The notes under the pieces: generated by a model | What the model was told of the DNA's origin: nothing | The model's input: only the letters and a program-made list of their open reading frames with translations | Database searches by the model: none | Shown here: in pieces, positions 1-8,978 of the stretch | Layout: each line of letters starts with the position of its first letter | Position numbering within the stretch: the stretch's first letter is position 1 | Made by a program: the position numbers and the translations under genes | DNA from: Mycobacteriales bacterium | GTDB lineage: Bacteria > Actinomycetota > Actinomycetes > Mycobacteriales > Mycobacteriaceae | Assembly: GCA_018376445.1 (NCBI GenBank) | Contig: JAHABL010000005.1 | Location: 105,030 to 169,029 of the forward strand | DNA length: 64,000 bases | Direction of reading: 5' to 3'

Positions 1-1037
1 ACGGGATCCGGCTGTTTGTTGAGTCTGGCCCCCAGCACCTTCACAAAGAAGAGGGCGATGAGGAAGATAAGCAGGAAGATCAGTGTGGATAGTGCGGAGG
101 CGACGTTCACCTGATCTTGCCGGATGGCGGCCACCACCAGTTGGGACACGGTGGCGGTGGGGGAATCTGGGTTGGGGCCAACCATGATGTAGGGCAGGTC
201 GTACATGCGGAGGGCATCCAGCATACGGAAGAGCACCGCCACCACAATGCTGCCTTTGGCGAGCGGCAGGGTGATGCGGGTGAAGCGCTGCCAGGCGTTG
301 GCGCCGTCCACACGGGCTGCCTCATAGAGATCTTTGGGGATCATTTGCAGCCCGGCGAGGATGAGGAGCGCCATGAAGGGGGTGGTTTTCCACACGTCCG
401 CCAGGATGATGGAGAATCTGGCCGCCCAGGGGTCGGTCTGCCAGGCGATGGTGGTGTGGAAGAGGGAGTTGATGATGCCCTGTTCCGCGAAGAGGAAGGA
501 CCACAGTTTGGCGGTGATGGCGGTGGGGATGGCCCAGGGGACCAGCACGGCGGCGCGCAGTAGCCCACGACCCCGGAAGTTTTGGGCCATGACCAGCGCC
601 ATGCCGATACCGATGATGGTTTCCAGCAGCACCGTCACAAGGGTGAAGAAGAGGGTGTTGCCGAGGGCAGGCCAGAAATCATTGGCGAGGGTGCCGGATG
701 GGCAGGCGACGGTGGAGCTGCCGGTGGAGCAGCTTTGGGTGAGCCAGTAGCCGTAGTTTCGGGAGCCGATGAAGCCGCCCGGATAGAAGAAGCCGTCGTG
801 CCGGTTGAGGACAGGGTCCGATTTGAAGGAGAGGACGACGCCGCTGAGCAGCGGGTAAAGGATGATGACGCCGATGAGGAGGAGAGCGGGGGTGAGGAGG
901 GCGGCGACCTTTCCGCGGGCGGAGGGCCGCTTGTGCCGCGGCTGCCCGTTGGCAGTGAGCTGGGGGCCCTTCCGGCGCCCGGTGGCGCTGTTTGTTGTCG
1001 TGTTCTTTGCCGTGTTCGTTGTCTTGACCGCGCTCAT
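1..1037 (-). CDS. sugA: Trehalose/sugar ABC transporter permease, SugA-like (3' end off the window)
   Basis: Inner-membrane permease of a CUT1-type sugar importer. I translated it directly: about 345 residues are visible and the C-terminus lies beyond the left edge. A cytoplasmic N-terminus rich in Lys, Thr and Asn precedes a first membrane segment near residues 43-70. The ABC-docking EAA loop is clear near residues 239-271 (EAARVDGANAWQRF, then TLP). The start ATG overlaps the stop of the upstream lipoprotein gene as ATGA, so translation is coupled. Gene order sugC-lpqY-sugA and the sequence type match the mycobacterial LpqY-SugABC system, which recycles trehalose released during mycolate transfer. 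The trehalose substrate is inferred from that resemblance; maltose or glycerol-phosphate importers are alternatives. A SugB partner is expected just outside the window. Confidence 0.85.
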   Translation of the reverse strand, partial: MSAVKTTNTAKNTTTNSATGRRKGPQLTANGQPRHKRPSARGKVAALLTPALLLIGVIILYPLLSGVVLSFKSDPVLNRHDGFFYPGGFIGSRNYGYWLTQSCSTGSSTVACPSGTLANDFWPALGNTLFFTLVTVLLETIIGIGMALVMAQNFRGRGLLRAAVLVPWAIPTAITAKLWSFLFAEQGIINSLFHTTIAWQTDPWAARFSIILADVWKTTPFMALLILAGLQMIPKDLYEAARVDGANAWQRFTRITLPLAKGSIVVAVLFRMLDALRMYDLPYIMVGPNPDSPTATVSQLVVAAIRQDQVNVASALSTLIFLLIFLIALFFVKVLGARLNKQPDP

Positions 1038-2338
1038 CAGTGTTCCGCCACTTCGATTGCGCTGGTCATGTCCGCGGTGGCCTGGACGACGGTTTTACGT
1101 CCGAAGAGGGCTGCGTAGACATTGTCCTGGATGGCCTTGGAGATGGCCGGGTAGAAGGGGCTGACCGGGCGGGGCACCGCATTTTCCAGGGCTGTTTTGA
1201 GAACCGGCAGGTAGGGGTACTTCTTGATGAGGGACTTGTCGTCGTAGATGGAGGTGAGGACCGGCGGGAAGGAGTTTTGGGCGAAGCTCAGCTGGTTCTC
1301 CCGGTTTTCGATGAAGGCGATGAAGTCCCGGGCGGTGGCCTTGTGTTCGGAGTAGACGTTGATGGCGTTGTTGTAGCCGCCCAGGGTGGAGGCGCCTACC
1401 CCGTCTTTGCCGACCAGCGGGGCTACCGCGAACTTGCCTTTGACTTTGGAGTCGTCGGAGGCGCGGGCGTTCTCGTACATGTAGGGCCAGTTGATGGCGA
1501 AGAGGGCTTCCCCGTTGACGAAGGCCAGGTTGGTTTGTTCTTCGGTGAAGGAGACGGCGCGTTTGGCGATGACACCGCTCCGGTAAGCGTCGACGAGTGC
1601 TCGGAGGCCGTCGCGGGAGGCATCGGAGGTGACGGTGGGGGTGAACCCGTCAGCGCCGACAATCTGCCCGCCCCACCCATTGATGAAGATGGAGGTGTTC
1701 ACGGTGAGGCCTTCGTACTGCTTCAACTGGGTGACGAGGCAGTCCAGCTTGTGCTTTTTGGCGATGGAGCAGTCTTGGGTGAGTTCGTCCCAGGTGGAGG
1801 GCGGGGTTTTGATGAGGTCGCTGCGGTAGAAGAGTAGCTGGCCGTTGGTGTTTTGGGGGGCAGCATAGACGGTGCCGGAGTAGGTGGCGGATTCCACTGT
1901 GGCCGGCAGTAGTTTCGTCATGTCAATGGCCATGGTGCCGTGGAGGGGCTGGAGCCATTGATGGGCGGCGAAGCTGGCGGTGTCGATAACGTCGAGGGCC
2001 ATGACGTCGAATTCGCCGGAGCGGGCTTGCAGGGATTGCACTAGGGTGTCGCGCTGCGAGTCAGCTTCGCCGGCGAGTTCGTGGAGGTTGACGCGCTCGT
2101 TAGGGTGGGCGGCGTTCCAGCGTTGGACGACAGGGCGCAGGTTGGCGATGTCGTTTTTGCCCATGGCGAAGGTGATGGGTCCGCGCTCGTCGAGGTTCTT
2201 CTGGGCGGCGTGTTCGGCATCGTTGTAGGAGCTGTTGGCGCATCCTGTGACGGCGAGAATGGCGGTGGCGCCGAGGGCGGCGAGCTGCAGGGGCCGGTAG
2301 CGGTGCTGGTGGAGATGGTGCTGGTGGAGGTGGCTCAT
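1037..2338 (-). CDS. lpqY: Sugar-binding lipoprotein of ABC importer, LpqY-like
   Basis: Extracytoplasmic solute-binding lipoprotein (433 aa) that would capture sugar for the SugA-type permease. A lipobox (AVTGC) places the lipidated Cys at residue 33. Motifs through the body are typical of family 1 sugar-binding proteins (ITFAMGKNDIANLRPVV near the start of the mature protein; FAINWPYMYENA further in). The N-terminus before the hydrophobic segment is unusually His/Gln rich (SHLHQHHLHQH). The start ATG overlaps the sugC stop (ATGA) and the stop overlaps the sugA start, so the three genes form a translationally coupled operon. Trehalose specificity is inferred from resemblance to LpqY and from the mycolata-like context, not from identified ligand residues. 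Confidence 0.82.
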   Translation of the reverse strand: MSHLHQHHLHQHRYRPLQLAALGATAILAVTGCANSSYNDAEHAAQKNLDERGPITFAMGKNDIANLRPVVQRWNAAHPNERVNLHELAGEADSQRDTLVQSLQARSGEFDVMALDVIDTASFAAHQWLQPLHGTMAIDMTKLLPATVESATYSGTVYAAPQNTNGQLLFYRSDLIKTPPSTWDELTQDCSIAKKHKLDCLVTQLKQYEGLTVNTSIFINGWGGQIVGADGFTPTVTSDASRDGLRALVDAYRSGVIAKRAVSFTEEQTNLAFVNGEALFAINWPYMYENARASDDSKVKGKFAVAPLVGKDGVGASTLGGYNNAINVYSEHKATARDFIAFIENRENQLSFAQNSFPPVLTSIYDDKSLIKKYPYLPVLKTALENAVPRPVSPFYPAISKAIQDNVYAALFGRKTVVQATADMTSAIEVAEH

Positions 2339-3564
2339 GCGTCTGCCTCCTCGGTGGTGGCAGCTACGGCTACGGGGGCGGTGGTGGCGATGTCGTCCCA
2401 GAGTGTCATCCCGGATTCGTTATCGGCAAAGAAGTAGAGGTCCTGTGGGGCGACGGTGATGCGCACCAGGTCTCCGCGGGCGGGCGGGTTCTGCCAGTCC
2501 ACGGTGGCGGTGATGCGCTGCTCGGAGATCTGCTCGCCGGCCGCGTTGGCCAGGTGGCCGTGGCCGATGGCCTGGGATCCTAGTTCTTCCACCAGATCCA
2601 CGCGCATGTAGAGGGTGTAGGCGCCGGCGGTGCCCGCAGCACCGTCACCAGCAGAAGCAGCGTCACCAGCACTGTCCCCCACTCCAGCGGCGGGTGCGGC
2701 AACCACACCCTCCACCCGCTCGGGGCGGAAGCCGACCAACACGGACGTTGTGGGCACCCCCGCCGGGATACGGCCCGGCAGTGGAATGGGCGTCTCCCCC
2801 ACCCACGCAGACGCACCCCGTACCGGGACGGTAAGAATGTTCATCGACGGAGACCCAATGAAGCCCGCCACAAACGCATTGGCGGGGTGGTCGAACAGGT
2901 TGCGGGGCGTATCCACCTGCTGCAGCCGCCCGGCGCAGAGAACCGCCACCCGGTCGCCCATCGTCATGGCCTCCACCTGGTCGTGGGTGACGTAGACGGT
3001 GGTGGTGCCGAGGCGACGCTGCAGTTCGGCGATCTGGGCGCGAGTGCGGACGCGCAGGCGGGCGTCGAGGTTGGAGAGCGGCTCGTCCATGAGGAAGACG
3101 CGTGGCGAGCGCACTATAGCGCGCCCCATGGCAACACGCTGCCGTTGGCCGCCAGACAGTGCTTTGGGCTTACGGTCGAGGTAGTCGGTAAGGTCCAGCA
3201 GGCGGGCGGCTTCTTCCACGCGCTGGCGGATTTCTTTCTTGTTCACCTTGGCGAGCTTCAGCGCGAAGCCCATGTTTTCGGCCACGGTCATGTGCGGGTA
3301 GAGAGCGTAGTTTTGGAAGACCATGGCGATGTCGCGGTCTTTCGGATCGGCCATGGTGACGTCATCGTCGCCGATCAGAACCTTCCCAGAGTCCACAAAC
3401 TCCAGACCGGCCAGCATGCGCAGGGTGGTCGATTTACCACAGCCGGAGGGGCCGACGAGTACCAGGAATTCGCCGTCGTGAATATCTAAACAAAGGTTGT
3501 CGACGCTAGGCTTAGCGGCTCCGGGATAGATACAGGTGGCGTGATCGAAGGTCACAGATGCCAT
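2335..3564 (-). CDS. sugC: Sugar ABC transporter ATPase, SugC/MsmK-type
   Basis: Cytoplasmic ATPase (409 aa) that powers the importer encoded downstream. Walker A GPSGCGKST lies at residues 38-46. The signature LSGGQRQRVAMGRAI, Walker B FLMDEPLSNLDA and the switch histidine in THDQVEAMTMGDR follow in order. The C-terminal third carries the TOBE-type regulatory domain usual in MalK/SugC proteins, with an extra Ala/Gly-rich insertion. An AGAGGA-type ribosome site lies 9 nt before the ATG. It is the first gene of the sugC-lpqY-sugA operon. In mycobacteria sugC is last, so the order here is rearranged. Assignment to a carbohydrate importer is secure; trehalose is inferred. Confidence 0.88.
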   Translation of the reverse strand: MASVTFDHATCIYPGAAKPSVDNLCLDIHDGEFLVLVGPSGCGKSTTLRMLAGLEFVDSGKVLIGDDDVTMADPKDRDIAMVFQNYALYPHMTVAENMGFALKLAKVNKKEIRQRVEEAARLLDLTDYLDRKPKALSGGQRQRVAMGRAIVRSPRVFLMDEPLSNLDARLRVRTRAQIAELQRRLGTTTVYVTHDQVEAMTMGDRVAVLCAGRLQQVDTPRNLFDHPANAFVAGFIGSPSMNILTVPVRGASAWVGETPIPLPGRIPAGVPTTSVLVGFRPERVEGVVAAPAAGVGDSAGDAASAGDGAAGTAGAYTLYMRVDLVEELGSQAIGHGHLANAAGEQISEQRITATVDWQNPPARGDLVRITVAPQDLYFFADNESGMTLWDDIATTAPVAVAATTEEADA

Positions 3565-3697
3565 GTGTCATTGTCCTCTCTTGGCAGTCACACGCGCGCC
3601 GCAGGGCACGCACGCAGCCCAGAATCGTTCTTCTTATTATCCCCGTTGTACGAACCATTCACGTTATTTCGGTGGCAATGAGTAGGCTAAATAAACC

Positions 3698-5236
3698 ATG
3701 CGCAGCGCGAAATCACCTTTCATTCGACAACCCGTCCAGGACATTATCGACCAGTCCGGGATGGGGACGAACCGCAGTGACGACGGTTCCGGGCCGACTC
3801 TACGCAAAAGCATCTCCACCTTCGAACTCGCCATGATGGGCGTGGGATGCACCGTCGGCACCGGCATTTTCTACGTTTTTTCCATTGCCGTGCCCGAGGC
3901 AGGCCCCGCTGTCATCCTGGCCTTCCTTATTGCCGCCGCCACAGCTGGCCTCACTGCCCTCTGCTACGCAGAGTTGGCCTCCTCCATCCCCACCTCTGGC
4001 TCCTCCTACACCTACACCTACACCACCCTCGGCGAGCTCGTCGGTTACCTGGTGGGATGGTGTTTGTTGCTGGAGTATGCGGTCTCGGGGGCGGCGGTGG
4101 CTGTCGGCTGGTCCGAATACCTCAACGACTTCCTGCAGCGTGTTTTCGGATGGCACCTTCCAGACTACCTCTCCGTCGCCCCCTGGGACGGCGGCAGCTT
4201 TGACGGCTTCTCCATTAACCTGCCCGCTGTGGTGCTGGTGACGATCTGCTGCTTCCTCCTCATGGCTGGCACGCGTGAGTCTGCGCGCGCGAATGCAGTG
4301 ATGGTCATCCTTAAGCTGAGTGTGCTGCTCATGTTCTCGATCGTGGCGTTCACCGGCTTCCAGTCCGGTAACTACCACCCCTTCGCCCCCATGGGTGTGG
4401 CGGGCGTGGGGGCCGCCGCCGGCTCCGTGTTCTTCAGCTTCGTCGGCCTGGATGTCATCTCCACCGCCTCGGAGGAAGTGAAGGATCCGCACCGTACTAT
4501 TCCCCGAGCCCTCGTTATTGCACTGGTGGTGGTGACGGCGATCTACCTGCTGGTCGCGGTGGCAGCGGTGGGCGCCCAGGAGCAGGGCCTCTTCCAGCAC
4601 CAGAAGGCGGGTTTGTCGCAGATTCTGGAACATGTGACGGGGTCCGGTACGTTTTCCGTCATTCTGTCAGCGGCCGCCGTCATCTCCATCTTCTCCATTA
4701 CCCTGATGACGATTTTCGGCCAGACGCGCGTGCTGTTCGCCATGTCCCGCGATGGCATGATCCCCAAGGGCTTCGCCTACATTTCCCCGCGTACTCGCAC
4801 GCCGGTGATTAACACCGCCATTACCTGCCTGGTGGTGGGCTTACTGGCGGGGTTCCTACCGCTGGAGTACCTCTCCGACATGGTGTCTATTGGTACGTTG
4901 ACGGCATTCGCGGTGGTGAGCTTAGGTGTAATTATCCTGCGCCGACGTAACCCCAACATGCAGCGAGGTTTCCGGGTGCCACTCTACCCAGTGATCCCCA
5001 TCATTTCGATCATCGCTTGCCTGTACCTCATCAGCCAGCTGCACCCCGTCACCTGGGCGACGCTGGCGGTGTGGATGCTTGTCGCCTGCCTCACCTATGT
5101 GGGTTATGGCTACCGGCATTCCAGCTTGCGGATGCGGCTGCTGGCGGCGGAGGCTGCCGGGGTTGAGGTGGATGTGAATGGCTCCAGCGCCCTCCAGGAG
5201 GAGACGTCTTTAGCCGCGCACGACCGCGTCGAATAG
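3698..5236 (+). CDS. APC-family amino-acid permease, CAT-like
   Basis: Polytopic inner-membrane amino-acid/cation symporter of 512 residues with about 12 hydrophobic segments. The N-terminal signature GVGCTVGTGIFYVF followed by GPAVILAFLIAA and CYAELASSIPTSGS is diagnostic of the APC superfamily, closest to the cationic amino-acid transporter (CAT/YfnA) group. A second hallmark, FFSFVGLDVISTASEEVKDP, lies mid-protein. Substrate cannot be read from sequence; basic or branched amino acids are plausible. The gene is divergent from sugC (133 bp apart). Its 3' end overlaps the convergent nicotinamidase-LOG gene by 27 bp. No strong Shine-Dalgarno is visible before the start chosen. Confidence 0.88.
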   Translation: MRSAKSPFIRQPVQDIIDQSGMGTNRSDDGSGPTLRKSISTFELAMMGVGCTVGTGIFYVFSIAVPEAGPAVILAFLIAAATAGLTALCYAELASSIPTSGSSYTYTYTTLGELVGYLVGWCLLLEYAVSGAAVAVGWSEYLNDFLQRVFGWHLPDYLSVAPWDGGSFDGFSINLPAVVLVTICCFLLMAGTRESARANAVMVILKLSVLLMFSIVAFTGFQSGNYHPFAPMGVAGVGAAAGSVFFSFVGLDVISTASEEVKDPHRTIPRALVIALVVVTAIYLLVAVAAVGAQEQGLFQHQKAGLSQILEHVTGSGTFSVILSAAAVISIFSITLMTIFGQTRVLFAMSRDGMIPKGFAYISPRTRTPVINTAITCLVVGLLAGFLPLEYLSDMVSIGTLTAFAVVSLGVIILRRRNPNMQRGFRVPLYPVIPIISIIACLYLISQLHPVTWATLAVWMLVACLTYVGYGYRHSSLRMRLLAAEAAGVEVDVNGSSALQEETSLAAHDRVE

Positions 5237-6427
5237 CGCCTCCGGGGTATCGACCACAATAAGGCTATCCAGCAGCGTCGGGGAGAGAATGCCCACCTGC
5301 GCATAGGACGCCAACGCCGTCAACAAGCTATCCCAGTAGCCGTCCGTGTTGTAGAGCACCACCGGCTTCTGGTGGATGCCCAACTGCCGGTGCGCCCACA
5401 CTTCAAAGAATTCCTCCAGCGTGCCCACCCCTCCGGGAAGCGCCACGAAACAATCCGCCAACTGCGCCATGCGGTTCTTGCGGGTGGACATGTCCTCCAC
5501 CACCTCCAGGCGAGTGAGCGTGTCGTGGGAGACCTCATGCCCATCGAAGTGGTGCGGGATAACGCCGTAGACGGAGCCGCCCTGGCTGAGTGCGGCGTCT
5601 GCGATAACCCCCATGAGGCCGCAATTGCCGCCCCCATACACGATGCCGTGCCCGGCTTGGGCAATGCCCTCCCCCAGCCGGCGGGCGGCCTCCCGCAACC
5701 CAGGTTGGGTGCCGAAGCGGGAGGCGGTGTAGCAGGCGAACGTCCAGTAGGGGCTGTGGGTGACGGCTACGCCAGCCTCCGCTAGCGCCTGCAGGGCAGC
5801 CTCCTCGGTCTCTGCGCTGACGGGGGCGGAGAGGTCGGCAAAGACGGTGGTGGCGAAGCCTTCCCGCTGCGCATCAAGGGCTGTGGCGCAGACGCAGTGG
5901 GAGAGGGCGAGGCCCACCACGTCCACCTCGGTTGTGCCGTAGCGGCGGAGCAGGTCGGCCAGTGCTAGCCCCTGCTCGGTGGTGCCGCCAGCGGTTGCGG
6001 GAGCGGTGGTTGCGTAGTTCGAGGTTGAGGGGTTGGTGGCTGTGGGGCCGGTGGGTGCGGAGCCGGTGGTTCCGTCAAACCCGGAGTAGCTGGCCGCATA
6101 CTGGCCTTTGCGCACTGCCTCCAGCGGCAGGTCGGGGTGGCTGGTGCGCAGTGCTTCCAGGGCGGCTTGGAGACGCGGGTGGAGCTCCGCGTTGGGGGTG
6201 CCGGCCTGGCCGTGGGGCGGCCAGGTGTCCACAAAGTCGGGGGTGTCGCTGAAGTGGCTACCCGGGTTGATGTGCCAATCCTGGGTGGTGACGATGAGAC
6301 CGTAGCGGTCAGCGTGAGCGCGCAGGTAGTCGGCGATGCGGTCGGCAATGTCGTGGCCGCCCGGGACGGGTAGCTCGCCACCTTCGCAGAAGGTGGGCTG
6401 CATGTCGACGATGAGCAGGGCGCGCAT
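5210..6427 (-). CDS. Nicotinamidase (PncA-like) fused to a LOG-family nucleoside-monophosphate phosphoribohydrolase
   Basis: Two-domain protein of 405 aa. Residues 1-210 are an isochorismatase-fold nicotinamidase: Asp8 (LLIVDMQ), metal ligands Asp50, His52 and His58 (QDWHINPGSHF), Lys107 (VRKGQY) and nucleophile Cys178 (LALSHCV). Residues 225-400 are a LOG (formerly lysine-decarboxylase-like) domain with YGGGNCGLMG, STRKNRM (Arg/Lys 316-317) and PGGVGTLEEFFE near 331-342. A Thr/Ala/Pro-rich stretch (119-150) is inserted in the first domain. Nicotinamidase feeds NAD salvage; LOG enzymes split nucleoside 5'-monophosphates into base and ribose 5-phosphate. The fusion hints at a nicotinamide-nucleotide or purine salvage link, which is inference. 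An AAGGAG site lies 7 nt before the ATG. Confidence 0.85.
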   Translation of the reverse strand: MRALLIVDMQPTFCEGGELPVPGGHDIADRIADYLRAHADRYGLIVTTQDWHINPGSHFSDTPDFVDTWPPHGQAGTPNAELHPRLQAALEALRTSHPDLPLEAVRKGQYAASYSGFDGTTGSAPTGPTATNPSTSNYATTAPATAGGTTEQGLALADLLRRYGTTEVDVVGLALSHCVCATALDAQREGFATTVFADLSAPVSAETEEAALQALAEAGVAVTHSPYWTFACYTASRFGTQPGLREAARRLGEGIAQAGHGIVYGGGNCGLMGVIADAALSQGGSVYGVIPHHFDGHEVSHDTLTRLEVVEDMSTRKNRMAQLADCFVALPGGVGTLEEFFEVWAHRQLGIHQKPVVLYNTDGYWDSLLTALASYAQVGILSPTLLDSLIVVDTPEALFDAVVRG

Positions 6428-6590
6428 TCACGAGCTCCTTGGGGAGAGGGGGTGGTCAGCTTGGTTCCAGGATAGGGGAGGAGTACGGAGGCGGGAAAGT
6501 ACCGTCACCACCCCGCATGGGTGGGTTCCGCCAGGATGCTTGTTTTCTGGGGCGTAACCGTCACCAGCTCCGCGCAGCGTCTCTGCGCAT

Positions 6591-6643
6591 AGCAACAACC
6601 ACCCGGGTGTGGCCGGAGAGGCAACACGCTGCGGGTGGTTGCT
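6591..6643 (-). terminator. Hairpin downstream of the small basic protein gene
   Basis: AACCACCCG and CGGGTGGTT form a 9-bp stem, extended by AGC/GCT across a small bulge. It lies 23 nt past the stop of the leftward small gene. There is no strong T-run, so termination is likely but not certain. Confidence 0.55.
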
Positions 6644-6665
6644 GGAATGGTGGAAGTAGGGCTAC

Positions 6666-6821
6666 TTACTTCTTGCCGAACTTGCTCTTGAGGGAGTCGA
6701 GCAGGCCCTTGCCCTTGTTCTTGAGGTCTTCCTTCTGCTTGTCGTCAAGCTTGTTGTAGGCGTCGGTGGCCTTGTTCTTGACTTCTTCGGCCTTGCCCTT
6801 GAGGTTGTTTGCGTCGACCAT
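6666..6821 (-). CDS. Small CsbD-like Lys-rich protein (51 aa)
   Basis: Short gene read by eye: 51 residues, starting MVDANNLKGKAEEVKNKATD and ending LKSKFGKK. It is very rich in Lys, Asp, Glu and Asn and predicted helical, with no membrane segment or cysteine. A good ribosome site (AAAGGA, 7 nt before ATG) and a hairpin beyond the stop support a real gene. It resembles the CsbD/stress-response small-protein type in size and in its KGKAEEVKNK opening, but the match is weak and that family name is tentative. It stands alone between the nicotinamidase-LOG gene and a USP-like gene; the latter neighbour fits a stress role without proving it. Confidence 0.7.
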   Translation of the reverse strand: MVDANNLKGKAEEVKNKATDAYNKLDDKQKEDLKNKGKGLLDSLKSKFGKK

Positions 6822-7064
6822 TGTGGTGTCCTTTCGGAAGTTTTCGGTCTGGTGACTTCGATTTTAAGAGTGATTTACTGCCCGTGCCACCGATTTCCAC
6901 GTATTTACCTGTCAGCGAGCGACAGCCCTCCCCCACTCCGGTTACCGGTCTAGGGCGTGCTCGCGGTAGGCGCTATGGCGTGTGCGCACCAGGCGCTATA
7001 GCGTGCGTGCAAGGTGGCAGTTGCGCCGGACGTGGCAGCGCGAACCCCTTGCTAGGCTGAAACC

Positions 7065-7958
7065 ATGCGCGATTTCTACCGTTTCCAGGTCTGTTGGCAC
7101 CCCCACACGAGCAGCGGCGAAGCCCTCCGTTTGGCCTGCTCGCTGGCCGCCATCGGCCAAACAACAGTCCAGGTAGTCGCCCCCATCTACCCCTCCGATG
7201 CGCCAACCGGCCGGCAGCGGTTCCTGCGCAGTCTCTCCCACAAGTTGGGCAACGCCATGCCGGAGCCGGGCGATACTGCGGCGGCGGTACGCGCCTTGGG
7301 CTCCGCCGGCTTGGGCTCCAACCATTTCGCTACCCCACCGGCGTTCTCGCTGAAGGCCGCCGACCTGTTCCATGCGGTGGTGGCGGGGGTGACGGATCCG
7401 CGGGCGCTGCCCACCGCCATGGTGATGCTGGGGCCGGAGGCACACGACCCGCACACGGGCATCGGCCCGGACGGTTTTGCCGTGCAGGTGGTGCGGGAGC
7501 TGCAGCTGCCGGTGGCGATTGCGCCGCAGGGCTACCCCGGCTCCCCCTCCGGTATTCGCCGTGTGACCTGCACCTTTGATGGTTCCGATGCGTCTCGGGA
7601 GGCGCTGCGGATGGCGACGGTGCTGGCGCAGGTGCTGGATGCGGAGGTGCGCGTGGCCACGACCACTCCCCCGCCGCTGACGGAGGAGGAGACCATCACC
7701 CGCCGTGAACCGTTGGTGGATCCACTGTTGGAGGAGGGGTGTGCGCTGGTGACGGAGTGGAGTGGGGCGGATACTATCGCCACCCCGGAGCCAGATTGGG
7801 CGATGCAGAACGAGGAGTCGTCTGCGGAAGCGCGGTGGCTGCCGGAGGAGCTGGTGGTGTTGGGCCATGTTCCGAGTGCTGCAAACAATGCGGCGTGGGC
7901 GCGGGTGTGCACTGCCTTTGGGGTGCCAGTCGTGTTGGCGCCCGCAGTAGTGGGCTGA
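7065..7958 (+). CDS. Universal-stress-protein-like protein, two domains
   Basis: Cytoplasmic protein of 297 aa that looks like a tandem USP fold. The first half (VCWHPHTSSGEALRLACSLA) is a diverged USP unit. The second begins near residue 165 with RRVTCTFDGSDASREALRMA, close to the usual USP strand-loop (DGSxxSxxAL) motif, and ends LVVLGHVPS. USPs bind ATP or respond to starvation, redox and hypoxia stress. The usual G-2x-G-9x-G nucleotide signature is not obvious in either half, so ATP binding is unproven. No Shine-Dalgarno is present; TAGGCT ends 6 nt before the ATG, consistent with a leaderless mRNA. Confidence 0.6.
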   Translation: MRDFYRFQVCWHPHTSSGEALRLACSLAAIGQTTVQVVAPIYPSDAPTGRQRFLRSLSHKLGNAMPEPGDTAAAVRALGSAGLGSNHFATPPAFSLKAADLFHAVVAGVTDPRALPTAMVMLGPEAHDPHTGIGPDGFAVQVVRELQLPVAIAPQGYPGSPSGIRRVTCTFDGSDASREALRMATVLAQVLDAEVRVATTTPPPLTEEETITRREPLVDPLLEEGCALVTEWSGADTIATPEPDWAMQNEESSAEARWLPEELVVLGHVPSAANNAAWARVCTAFGVPVVLAPAVVG

Positions 7959-8022
7959 GCGGACTGAGCAGTGGGATGACGAGTCCTGCCCGTACCTGTT
8001 GGTAACTACCTATGCTGGTGGT

Positions 8023-8940
8023 ATGCGCACCTTCACCAAAACGGACTCTGCCCGCCCCTACGCCATCGAGATTGAGGCGCTTGGCCTGCACTGGCTAGCC
8101 GAAGCCATGCCCTACGGCGGTACCCCGATTGTGCCGGTTCTACACAGCGAGCCGGGGCGGATGACGCTGGTGGAAGTGCCGAATGGGCGGCCGACCCGCC
8201 TGGCCGCCTACCAGTTTGGGCAAACTCTGGCGGTGACGCACGCAGCCGGTGCACCCACCTTTGGGTGCCCTCCCCCCGGATGGGAGGGCAATGGGGTGAT
8301 TGGGCGGATGGAGTTGCCGCTCCGTCAGCCCCCGTCCGGGACGGTGTACCAGACGGACACCCCGGATTCTTCCGCTACGGAGCCGTCAACCACTGGAGGT
8401 GTCGACGCGGCGGGGCGCAGCTGGGGTGAGTATTTTGCGACTGACCGGATTCTTCCCTGTCTGCCGGCGGCATTGCGGAATGGTTCGCTGAGCCGGACTG
8501 ATGCGGCTGTGGTGGAGGAGGTGTGTGAGCGGTTGCAGGCAGGCTACTGGGATGCCCCGCAGCCGCGGCTGGTGCGGGGGCCGGTGGCGCGTATCCACGG
8601 GGATTTGTGGAGTGGGAATGTGTTGTGGGCCCGGCGAGAGGATATTGAGTGGGCGGAGCCGTTGCCGCAGAACGTTTCTGATGGGGTGGTGGGAATACTA
8701 ATTGATCCGGCTGCGCAGGGAGGCCATGCGGAGACGGATTTGGCGTTCCTGGAAGTGTTTGGGCAGTCCTTCTTGGGCGATATTTACGACGGATACAACT
8801 CGGTGTCGCCGCTGGCGGAGGGGTGGGAGCAACGTCGCCGGGTACATCAGCTGTATTTGCTGGCGCTGCATGCCGCGATCTTCGGCGGCGCCTATGGGCC
8901 GGAGACGGTGCAGACTGCCCGGCAGTGTTTGCGCTTGTAG
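8023..8940 (+). CDS. Fructosamine kinase / phosphotransferase family protein
   Basis: Kinase-like fold enzyme (305 aa) of the fructosamine-3-kinase family, which phosphorylates ketoamine adducts on glycated proteins and so helps repair glycation. The catalytic loop ARIHGDLWSGNVLW carries the HGD Asp and the metal-binding Asn. The following VGILIDPAAQGGHAETDLAFLE supplies the second metal Asp and the family-typical GHxExDLA segment. The TTG 24 nt upstream could also open the frame, but ATG at 8023 is preferred because TATGCT sits 6 nt before it, a leaderless arrangement, and no Shine-Dalgarno is visible for either. Confidence 0.82.
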   Translation: MRTFTKTDSARPYAIEIEALGLHWLAEAMPYGGTPIVPVLHSEPGRMTLVEVPNGRPTRLAAYQFGQTLAVTHAAGAPTFGCPPPGWEGNGVIGRMELPLRQPPSGTVYQTDTPDSSATEPSTTGGVDAAGRSWGEYFATDRILPCLPAALRNGSLSRTDAAVVEEVCERLQAGYWDAPQPRLVRGPVARIHGDLWSGNVLWARREDIEWAEPLPQNVSDGVVGILIDPAAQGGHAETDLAFLEVFGQSFLGDIYDGYNSVSPLAEGWEQRRRVHQLYLLALHAAIFGGAYGPETVQTARQCLRL

Positions 8941-8978
8941 CCCCACCCCTCCGCGGAGGTGTGCGGTGTGGAGTGTGG

